A program made the translations under genes and the position numbers. From Aequorivita sp. (lineage in GTDB: Bacteria > Bacteroidota > Bacteroidia > Flavobacteriales > Flavobacteriaceae), in NCBI GenBank assembly GCA_020435865.1, contig JAGQYZ010000363.1, positions 1 through 8,377 of the forward strand: a stretch of DNA of 8,377 bases, written 5' to 3'. The notes under the pieces were generated by a model that was not told where the DNA came from, searched no databases, and worked only from the letters and a program-made list of their open reading frames with translations. Below, one piece after another: positions 1 to 6,677 of this stretch (positions are counted from its first letter, which is position 1; each line of letters starts with the position of its first letter).

Positions 1-1717
1 GTTCCTAAGGGAAATGCAGACCAATCACAGCATTAAAAACATCACTATAGTTGATTATCCCAGAACCAACATCCGCATTCTTAATCACTGGGATAATTTG
101 GACAGAACGGTTGAACGCGGTTATTCTGGCTTTTCCATTTGGGATTGGCACAGATTGCCTGATTATATAGACGAAAGATATAAAGACTACGCTAGAGCCA
201 ATGCCTCAATTGGTATTAATGGCACAGTATTGACCAATGTAAATTCGAACGCATTGGTACTCACGCCTGAGTATTTGGTAAAAGTAAAAGCCCTAGCCGA
301 TATTTTCCGTCCCTATGGCATCAAAGTGTATCTCACAGCTAGGTTTTCGGCACCCATTGAAATTGGACATTTAAAAACTGCTGATCCGTTGAACTTAGAG
401 GTTAGAAATTGGTGGAAAGAAAAAGTCAATGAGATCTATAAATATATCCCTGATTTTGGCGGATTTTTGGTGAAAGCAAATTCCGAAGGACAACCTGGCC
501 CACAAAACTACGGTAGAAACCATGTAGATGGTGCCAATATGATGGCCGAGGCACTGGCACCTCATAGCGGTGTCGTCATGTGGCGAGCTTTTGTATATTC
601 TGAACACGACCCATCGGATAGAGCCAAGCAAGCCTATTCAGAATTTGTTCCCTACGACGGACAGTTTCTGGACAATGTTATCATCCAGGTAAAAAATGGC
701 GCTATTGATTTTCAACCAAGGGAACCGTTTCATCCCATGTTTGGCGCCATGCCCAAAACCAATTTGATGATGGAGTTCATGATTACCCAAGAATACATGG
801 GGCAAGGAACACATCTTGTGTTCCAACCCAAATTATATGAAGAAGTCCTGGAATCTGACACCTACCGCCATGGGAAAGGTTCAACCGTTGCCAAAGTTAT
901 AGATGGCAGCCTAGATGATAAAAAACTTACCGGAATTGCTGGCGTCTCCAACATAGGCAATGACAGGAATTGGACTGGGCACCATTTTCTTCAAGCTAAC
1001 TGGTATGGCTTTGGAAGAATGGCTTGGAATCCATATTTAAATTCCAAAGACATCGCCGAAGAATGGTTACGAATGACTTTTTCAAACGAAGCCCAATTTG
1101 TCAAACCCATGGTTGATGTACTACTCCTATCAAGAGAAGCTGTTGTAAACTATATGACTCCTTTAGGACTTCACCATATCATGGCAACAGGACATCATTA
1201 TGGCCCAGGCCCTTGGGTGGGCAATTTGTCAAGACCCGAATGGAACCCTGTTTACTACCATAAAGCCGATGCTAATGGGATAGGTTTTGACCGCACAGAA
1301 ACCGGAAGCAATGCTACGGCCCAATATGCTCCTAAGGTAGCCAAAATGTTTAACGATCTAGACACTTGCCCTGAAGAATTCTTGCTCTGGTTCCATCACT
1401 TGCCTTGGGATTATACACTGAAAAATGGAGAATCTCTTTGGAATGGTATGGCATTAAAATACCAGCAAGGCGTTAACGAAGTAAAGACCATGATACAAAC
1501 ATGGTCATCCATGAAACCCTACGTTGACCCACAAAGACATAAAGAAGTGAGCATGATGCTTCAAATACAATTGAAAGAAGCCCAATGGTGGAAAGATGCT
1601 TGCTTGCTCTATTTTCAACAATTTTCTAAAATGCCTTTTCCAAAAGAGGTAAAAAAACCGACGAAAAGCCTAGACTATTTTGAATCTTTAAAATTTCCTT
1701 ATGCTCCAGGCAACTAA
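1..1717 (+). CDS. GH67 alpha-glucuronidase, 5'-truncated by the window
   Basis: Removes (4-O-methyl-)D-glucuronic acid from the terminal xylose of xylo-oligosaccharides; GH67 is an inverting family. Residues are numbered from the ATG at base 14. That ATG is probably internal: the frame stays open to base 2, reading F-L-R-E just before it, which matches the conserved F-x-L-R segment ahead of the barrel in family members. About 570 of the usual 700 or so residues are present; the small N-terminal domain and any signal peptide lie off the window, so cellular location cannot be judged. Visible signatures are NHWDNLD (24-30), ERGYSG (34-39), SIWDWH (41-46) and NGTVLTNVN (69-77). The general acid should be E158 in KANSEGQPGP. 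The base pair should be D232 (IDFQPREP) and E260 (ITQEY), with spacing that fits characterised enzymes. The helical C-terminal region runs from about residue 340. It ends in tandem in-frame TAA TAA stops, 18 bases before the next gene. The family call is very secure. Confidence 0.96.
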   Translation, partial: FLREMQTNHSIKNITIVDYPRTNIRILNHWDNLDRTVERGYSGFSIWDWHRLPDYIDERYKDYARANASIGINGTVLTNVNSNALVLTPEYLVKVKALADIFRPYGIKVYLTARFSAPIEIGHLKTADPLNLEVRNWWKEKVNEIYKYIPDFGGFLVKANSEGQPGPQNYGRNHVDGANMMAEALAPHSGVVMWRAFVYSEHDPSDRAKQAYSEFVPYDGQFLDNVIIQVKNGAIDFQPREPFHPMFGAMPKTNLMMEFMITQEYMGQGTHLVFQPKLYEEVLESDTYRHGKGSTVAKVIDGSLDDKKLTGIAGVSNIGNDRNWTGHHFLQANWYGFGRMAWNPYLNSKDIAEEWLRMTFSNEAQFVKPMVDVLLLSREAVVNYMTPLGLHHIMATGHHYGPGPWVGNLSRPEWNPVYYHKADANGIGFDRTETGSNATAQYAPKVAKMFNDLDTCPEEFLLWFHHLPWDYTLKNGESLWNGMALKYQQGVNEVKTMIQTWSSMKPYVDPQRHKEVSMMLQIQLKEAQWWKDACLLYFQQFSKMPFPKEVKKPTKSLDYFESLKFPYAPGN

Positions 1718-1735
1718 TAAACTTATATTTAAGAA

Positions 1736-2470
1736 ATGAACAAAACTGCAATCATTACAGGAGGAAATTCAGGTTTAGGTTATGCCACTGCCAAAAAGTT
1801 TTGCGACCATGGTATTACCACCTATATTATTGGAAGATCTGAAGAAAAGACCAAGAATGCCTGCAACGAATTAGGTAGCTATGCTGTACCCGTAATATTT
1901 GATTTGAATGACCTTGAGGGCATCCCTAACATGATTCAGGACATTGGAAAAAAAGGTACCATTGACATCTTGGTCAACAATGCAGGCATTAACATGAAAA
2001 AAGAATTTACCAAAGTTACAGACGAAGAATTTGCAAGTATTATTAAAACCAATGTTCAAAGTGTATTTGCCGTGAGCCGTGAAGTGGTCAAGATCATGAA
2101 GCAACATGAAGGCGGAAGCATCATAAACATTAGTTCCATGGCTTCTCAATATGGATTACCAAATGTGATAGCCTATTCAGCTAGTAAAGGGGCTATTGAA
2201 GCCATGACTAGATCCATGGCGGTTGATTTGGCCGAATATAAAATTCGAGTGAATTGTATTGCTCCTGGGTTTATTAAGACCAAAATGTCTTCAAAGGCCT
2301 TGGATAATGATCCCGAAAGAAAAAACAAGGTATTGGGAAGAACCCCCATGGGAATTTTGGGTGATCCATCGAACATTGCCGATGCTGCTTATTTCTTCGC
2401 TTCAAATGAAGCAAGTTTTGTAACTGGCACCATACTTCCTGTTGACGGTGGAAACAGTATAGGATTTTAG
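1736..2470 (+). CDS. uxuB: SDR-family oxidoreductase, probable D-mannonate oxidoreductase (fructuronate reductase)
   Basis: A classical short-chain dehydrogenase of 244 residues, normal for the family, cytoplasmic, with no signal peptide. The Rossmann nucleotide motif TGGNSGLG is at 8-15 and NNAG at 81-84. The catalytic set reads N106, S134, Y147 and K151 (YSASK), followed by PG at 177-178 and the C-terminal PVDGG at 235-239. After the second strand the sequence reads IIGRSEE, with no Asp at the position typical of NAD users and an Arg next to it; this hints at NADP(H) but does not prove it. Substrate cannot be read from the fold. The assignment rests on its place between an alpha-glucuronidase and uxuA, where the fructuronate-to-mannonate step is needed, and on known SDR-type enzymes for that step in Bacillus (the YjmF type). 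Automated pipelines may label it a gluconate 5-dehydrogenase or 3-oxoacyl-ACP reductase homologue. No Shine-Dalgarno is seen, only an AT-rich leader. SDR family is certain; the specific reaction is moderately likely. Confidence 0.9.
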   Translation: MNKTAIITGGNSGLGYATAKKFCDHGITTYIIGRSEEKTKNACNELGSYAVPVIFDLNDLEGIPNMIQDIGKKGTIDILVNNAGINMKKEFTKVTDEEFASIIKTNVQSVFAVSREVVKIMKQHEGGSIINISSMASQYGLPNVIAYSASKGAIEAMTRSMAVDLAEYKIRVNCIAPGFIKTKMSSKALDNDPERKNKVLGRTPMGILGDPSNIADAAYFFASNEASFVTGTILPVDGGNSIGF

Positions 2471-2479
2471 AAGATTATC

Positions 2480-3649
2480 ATGAAAAGAATGCACCAAACC
2501 ATGAGATGGTACGGCCCACACGACACCATCCAATTGAACGACCTTAGACAATGCGGAATTGAAGGCATTGTTACCGCCCTTCATCATATTCCCGTAGGCG
2601 ATGTTTGGACGGTTGGCGAAATCAAAAAAAGACAAGCTCTAGTAGAAGATGCCGGCCTTAACTGGACCGTTGTAGAGAGTTTGCCCGTACATGAAGATAT
2701 TAAACGCGGCAAGGGCAACTATCTAACCTACATAGAAAACTACAAAACGAGCCTTAAGAATTTAGCCCAATGCGGGATTTATGTAGTTACCTATAACTTC
2801 ATGCCGGTACTGGATTGGGTACGAACCAATCCCAAGCATAAGAATAAAGATGGTACAACCGCCCTATTGTATGATAAAATTGCATTTATTTATTTTGATG
2901 TCTTTCAATTGAAAAGACCAAATGCCGAAAAAGATTATTCGAAAAACGAGCTCAATCAAGCCAAAACGTACGGATCCAGTCTTTCCGAAGAAGAAAAAAA
3001 AGCACTCTTCCAAAGTATTTTACTAGGACTCCCAGGTAGCACCGAAAGTTTTACTCCCGAACAAGTTTTGAGTTTGCTGGATGACTATAAAGACATTGAT
3101 GATAACGACTTAAGAAAAAACCTTATTTATTTTCTTAAAGAGGTTAGCCCGTTGGCCGAAAATCTTGGGGTCAAGCTTGCAATTCACCCAGACGATCCAC
3201 CGTTTTCAGTCTTAGGTTTACCTAGAGTGGTTTCAAAAACAACCGATTTAAAAGAAATTTTCAATACGGTACCTATTAACTCCAATGGCCTTTGCTACTG
3301 CACGGGCTCCTTAGGCGCAGAACCCAATAACAATCTACTGGAGATTATCGATTTATTTGAAGACAGGATCCACTTCCTTCATTTACGAAATGTCAGTCGT
3401 GATAGTGAATATATTTTCAGAGAATCAGAACACTTAAATGGCGACAATCCTATTGAAGAAATCATGACCAAATTAATCCATGTCATGCAAAAAAGAAATA
3501 CAAGTCTTCCCATGCGACCAGATCACGGTTTCCTTCATTCTTTTGAAAGAACAGAGCTTTATCCCGGATACTCATTAGTAGGGCGTTTAAAAGGATTAGC
3601 AGAATTGAGAGGCTTGGAAGCTGGAATCATTCATTCTATGAAAAAATGA
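2480..3649 (+). CDS. uxuA: mannonate dehydratase
   Basis: Dehydrates D-mannonate to 2-keto-3-deoxy-D-gluconate in the cytoplasmic glucuronate pathway. The 389-residue length is normal. The N-terminal RWYGP (9-13), VTALHHIP (31-38) and VESLPVHE (65-72) are hallmark UxuA segments. The divalent-metal ligands of the TIM barrel are expected to be H236 (AIHPDDPP), C274 (CTGSLG), H301 (HLRNV) and D348 (RPDHG), and all are present, as is the neighbouring H349. No truncation is seen. The start used here gives three extra residues (M-K-R) before a second in-frame ATG at 2489; the E. coli protein begins at the position matching that second Met, so 2489 is a realistic alternative start. The gene lies 9 bases after the SDR stop, and its own stop overlaps the start of the GH115 gene (ATGA). 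A run of eight A at 2994-3001 encodes part of an E-E-E-K-K stretch and is in frame. Confidence 0.96.
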   Translation: MKRMHQTMRWYGPHDTIQLNDLRQCGIEGIVTALHHIPVGDVWTVGEIKKRQALVEDAGLNWTVVESLPVHEDIKRGKGNYLTYIENYKTSLKNLAQCGIYVVTYNFMPVLDWVRTNPKHKNKDGTTALLYDKIAFIYFDVFQLKRPNAEKDYSKNELNQAKTYGSSLSEEEKKALFQSILLGLPGSTESFTPEQVLSLLDDYKDIDDNDLRKNLIYFLKEVSPLAENLGVKLAIHPDDPPFSVLGLPRVVSKTTDLKEIFNTVPINSNGLCYCTGSLGAEPNNNLLEIIDLFEDRIHFLHLRNVSRDSEYIFRESEHLNGDNPIEEIMTKLIHVMQKRNTSLPMRPDHGFLHSFERTELYPGYSLVGRLKGLAELRGLEAGIIHSMKK

Positions 3650-3717
3650 AATTGTTACTGAGAAAAATAGTAGTCCTTAGTATCCTGACACTTGTTTGCA
3701 CGAGTACATCTGGAGCG
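3646..3717 (+). other. signal peptide of the GH115 enzyme
   Basis: Encodes residues 1-24: a basic N-terminus (K2, R6, K7), a hydrophobic core IVVLSILTLVC, then a small-residue stretch ending S-G-A before Q25. This is a standard signal peptidase I pattern with Ser at -3 and Ala at -1. The exact cleavage site is inferred by eye. Confidence 0.8.
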
Positions 3718-6579
3718 CAATCTACCATTGACTCTAACAATGAAAGCTATGTTTCTTTCACCCCTATAAAAAAAGGATTTCCTTTATTTCACGACCAACA
3801 ACTCGTACCTATTGTTGTCAGTGAATTGGATTTCCCAGGAGTAATCAAGATAACCGGACATTTGCAAAAAGATTTGTTAGCCGTTACTTCACAAACACCT
3901 AACATCAAAAACAAAATTCCAGAAAATTCAAAATTTGTTATAATCATTGGAACCCTTGGGAAAAGTCCTTTGATTGAAGAACTCATCAATTCCAAAAAAC
4001 TTGATGGCAAAGCATTGAAAGGTAAATGGGAAAAACACATTATCACTACCATTAGCAACCCTTTCAAAGGCATAGATAAAGCTCTGGTGATTGCAGGGAG
4101 TGATAAACGGGGCACTATTTACGGCATTTACGACCTTTCCAAAAAAATGGGCGTTAGCCCTTGGTATTACTGGGCCGAAGTTCCTGTTGCAAAACAAGAG
4201 AATTTATATATAAAACCTGGAAGTTTTACCAATGGAGAACCAAGCGTAAAATACCGGGGGATTTTTATTAATGACGAAGCACCAGCGCTTAGAGGCTGGG
4301 CCGAAGAAAAGTTTGGCGGCTTTAACCACCTTTTTTATGACAAGGTTTTCGAACTTATTCTGCGAAGCAATGGCAATTACTTATGGCCAGCCATGTGGCG
4401 ACCCACCGCATTTGCAGATGATGACCCGGAAAATCCCAAACTAGCAGATGAATATGGCGTTGTCATTTCTACAAGCCATCATGAACCCATGATGCGTGCC
4501 CATGATGAATGGAGCCGTTATGGCAAAGGCTCTTGGAACTATAAAACCAACAAGGAAAACCTACAAGAATTTTGGCGTCAGGGTATTGTTCGCATGAACA
4601 CTTATGAGAGCGTGGTAACACTTGGAATGCGTGGCGATGGCGACGAAGCCATGGGTGAAGATACTGCGGTTGACCTTTTAAAAGAAATTATACGTGACCA
4701 ACGTAAAATACTAACTGAGGTTACTCAAAAACCCATAGAGCAAACCCCACAAGTTTGGGCCATATACAAAGAAGTTCAGGACTATTATGATAAAGGAATG
4801 CGAGTAGATGATGATATCATGATCTTGTTTTGTGACGATAACTGGGGCAATGTTCGAATTCTTCCCAAAAAAGAAGACTTTAACTACAAGGGCGGATTTG
4901 GCATGTATTACCATTTCGATTTTGTTGGCGGTCCCGTTTCCTATAGATGGCTTAACGTAACCCAAATAGAAAAAGTTTGGGAACAAATGAAGCTTTCTTA
5001 TGATTGGGGGGTGAGAGATTTATGGTTGGTGAATGTTGGCGATATCAAACCCATGGAATTACCAACCAGCTTTTTCTTGGATTTTGCTTGGAATGCTAAG
5101 ACCATGAAAGCTTCCAGTTTACCTGATTACTATATCTATTGGGCGTCTCAACAATTTGGGCCTGACCATGCCAAGGACATTGCCGAAATAGTAGCCCTTT
5201 ACACCAAATACAACGCCCGCCGAACACCCGAAATGCTCAAACCAGGCACCTATAGTCTAGAAAATTATAGAGAAGCCGATAGGGTTGTAAAAGACTATAA
5301 GGATTTGGTTGAAAGAAGTACGCACATATACAATGCGCTGGAAGAAAGTTACAAGCCTGCATTTTACCAATTGGTTTTATCTCCCGTTGAACTGTGCAGC
5401 AACCTTAATGAAATGTATGTTGCTGTTGCAAAAAACAAGTTATATGCACAACAAGGAAGAGCCTCGGCCAACGATTACGCCGATAAGGCCAAGGAATGCT
5501 TTCTAAAAGACGCCAATCTCACAGACCAATACCATCAATTAGAAAACGGCAAGTGGAATCACATGATGTCCCAAACGCACATAGGTTACACCAGTTGGAA
5601 CAATCCGCCAGTAAACAAAATGCCAGACATTACGTATATTCAACCAAAAACATTTGCAGAATTAGGGTATTACCTAGAAAATGGACTTCCCAGAGATAAT
5701 GGTTTCAATTTTGGAAGTGACGGCCTTTACAGTCCATCATTTTCTCCGTTCGACCCCATTAACGATCAAAATTATTATGTTGAAATTTTCAATAAGGGGC
5801 GTGAAAAATTAACTTATTCAATAACCGCCAATCAGGACTGGATTAAACTTTCCTCAAATGGCGGTACCATTCAATACGATGAAAGAGTAGTTGTGAGTAT
5901 TAATTGGGACAAAGCTCCCAAAGATGAGCAAAATGGTGAACTAACCATTTTGGCAGGCGACAGACAATACACTGTTCTTGTTCCTGTGAAAAACTACAAT
6001 ACAGATGTGTCAGGGTTTATTGAAAACACTGGTGTTGTTTCAATAAATGCTTCAAACTACACTAATAAACATGAAACCAAAAATGTTCATTGGGTAGTTG
6101 TGCCCAATATGGGCAGGACAGCCTCGGCCATTACTATAGAGCCCGCCAATGCAGAACCACAAACAATTACCGAAAACGCCCCGTCTTTGGAATACGATTT
6201 TTTCATTTTCAATGACAGTGACCTTAAGGTAGAAGCCTATGTTTCGCCAACCTTAAACTTCAAGAAAGAAAACGGTTTAAAGTATGCCGTTGCCATAGAC
6301 GGTGAAACCCCTCAAATACTCAATATAAATGAAGGTGAAACCACGCCAGATTGGGAATACCCAGATTGGTGGAATACTTCGGTTACAGATCATATCAAGA
6401 AAAAAAGATCAGTGCATAACAACATAAAATCCGGTAAACACACCCTTAAAATCTGGATGATTGATCCAGGAATTGTATTCCAAAAGTTTGTTATTGATGC
6501 TGGAGGTTTAAAGCCAAGTTATCTTGGTCCACCTGAAAGCAACTATTATAAAAGTGGGAACAAGCCGAAAAACCACTGA
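3646..6579 (+). CDS. GH115 alpha-glucuronidase, secreted
   Basis: Removes (4-O-methyl-)glucuronic acid from xylan; unlike GH67, GH115 enzymes accept decorations on internal xylose, so they work on polymer. At 977 residues it is a full-length family member. A type I signal peptide fits: basic K2, R6, K7, hydrophobic 8-18, cleavage probably after A24 (S-G-A). The Cys at 18 lacks a proper lipobox, so a soluble periplasmic or exported enzyme is expected. The N-terminal domain runs to about 195 (PWYYWAEVP at 172-180). The barrel follows, with YRGIFINDEAP (203-213), LWPAMW (246-251), STSHHEPM (275-282), MRGDGDEAM (328-336), YKEVQDYY (374-381) and FCDDNWGN (395-402). From memory of the Bacteroides ovatus enzyme, D210, D331 and E376 are the likely active-site acids. 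A helical region lies at about 500-625, an Ig-like sandwich at about 700-785, and a C-terminal carbohydrate-binding-like domain at about 795-955. It overlaps uxuA by four bases, suggesting coupled translation. Confidence 0.95.
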   Translation: MKLLLRKIVVLSILTLVCTSTSGAQSTIDSNNESYVSFTPIKKGFPLFHDQQLVPIVVSELDFPGVIKITGHLQKDLLAVTSQTPNIKNKIPENSKFVIIIGTLGKSPLIEELINSKKLDGKALKGKWEKHIITTISNPFKGIDKALVIAGSDKRGTIYGIYDLSKKMGVSPWYYWAEVPVAKQENLYIKPGSFTNGEPSVKYRGIFINDEAPALRGWAEEKFGGFNHLFYDKVFELILRSNGNYLWPAMWRPTAFADDDPENPKLADEYGVVISTSHHEPMMRAHDEWSRYGKGSWNYKTNKENLQEFWRQGIVRMNTYESVVTLGMRGDGDEAMGEDTAVDLLKEIIRDQRKILTEVTQKPIEQTPQVWAIYKEVQDYYDKGMRVDDDIMILFCDDNWGNVRILPKKEDFNYKGGFGMYYHFDFVGGPVSYRWLNVTQIEKVWEQMKLSYDWGVRDLWLVNVGDIKPMELPTSFFLDFAWNAKTMKASSLPDYYIYWASQQFGPDHAKDIAEIVALYTKYNARRTPEMLKPGTYSLENYREADRVVKDYKDLVERSTHIYNALEESYKPAFYQLVLSPVELCSNLNEMYVAVAKNKLYAQQGRASANDYADKAKECFLKDANLTDQYHQLENGKWNHMMSQTHIGYTSWNNPPVNKMPDITYIQPKTFAELGYYLENGLPRDNGFNFGSDGLYSPSFSPFDPINDQNYYVEIFNKGREKLTYSITANQDWIKLSSNGGTIQYDERVVVSINWDKAPKDEQNGELTILAGDRQYTVLVPVKNYNTDVSGFIENTGVVSINASNYTNKHETKNVHWVVVPNMGRTASAITIEPANAEPQTITENAPSLEYDFFIFNDSDLKVEAYVSPTLNFKKENGLKYAVAIDGETPQILNINEGETTPDWEYPDWWNTSVTDHIKKKRSVHNNIKSGKHTLKIWMIDPGIVFQKFVIDAGGLKPSYLGPPESNYYKSGNKPKNH

Positions 6580-6614
6580 ATTTTAGGAGTAGGCAAAACA
6601 TTAAAAACAGTACC

Positions 6615-6677
6615 ATGAAAAAGTTTTTTCAGATATTTCTATGCTTATTAGTTATAAGTTGTAATAATGATGATGAT
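6615..6677 (+). other. lipoprotein signal and acidic surface-export tag of the GH10 xylanase
   Basis: Residues 1-21: MKK, a hydrophobic core FFQIFLCLLVIS, lipidated C16, then N-N-D-D-D. Acidic residues just after the lipidated Cys are the pattern reported as the lipoprotein export signal in Capnocytophaga, Flavobacterium and Bacteroides, marking lipoproteins for the cell surface. Confidence 0.75.

Noticed and set aside
14..16. ATG as the true start of the GH67 protein
   Set aside because: The frame is open to base 2 and the four upstream codons read F-L-R-E, matching family sequence before the barrel. GH67 enzymes have an N-terminal domain of well over 100 residues, which must lie before the window.
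2994..3001. Run of eight A in uxuA as a programmed slippage or frameshift site
   Set aside because: The frame is intact on both sides and encodes a Glu/Lys stretch. There is no alternative downstream frame of interest and no stimulating structure that I can see.
3697..3699. Cys18 of GH115 as a lipidated cysteine
   Set aside because: The preceding residues L-T-L-V-C do not fit a lipobox, which needs a small residue just before Cys. A type I site after A24 fits better.
3789..4197. Antisense open frames of about 90-110 codons opposite the GH115 N-terminal region
   Set aside because: The sense strand encodes a continuous family protein there, and the antisense products have no domain or motif I recognise. 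The same applies to the antisense frames opposite the GH67, SDR and GH10 genes.
5309..5699. Two overlapping small + strand open frames inside the GH115 gene
   Set aside because: They run in another frame of a strongly conserved coding region, lack recognisable motifs or starts with signals, and look like shadows.
5461..6130. Direct repeat of GCCTCGGCCA at 5461 and 6121 within the GH115 gene
   Set aside because: Only ten bases are shared, both copies are coding, and the protein contexts differ (A-S-A-N versus A-S-A-I); this is best explained by chance and shared codons.
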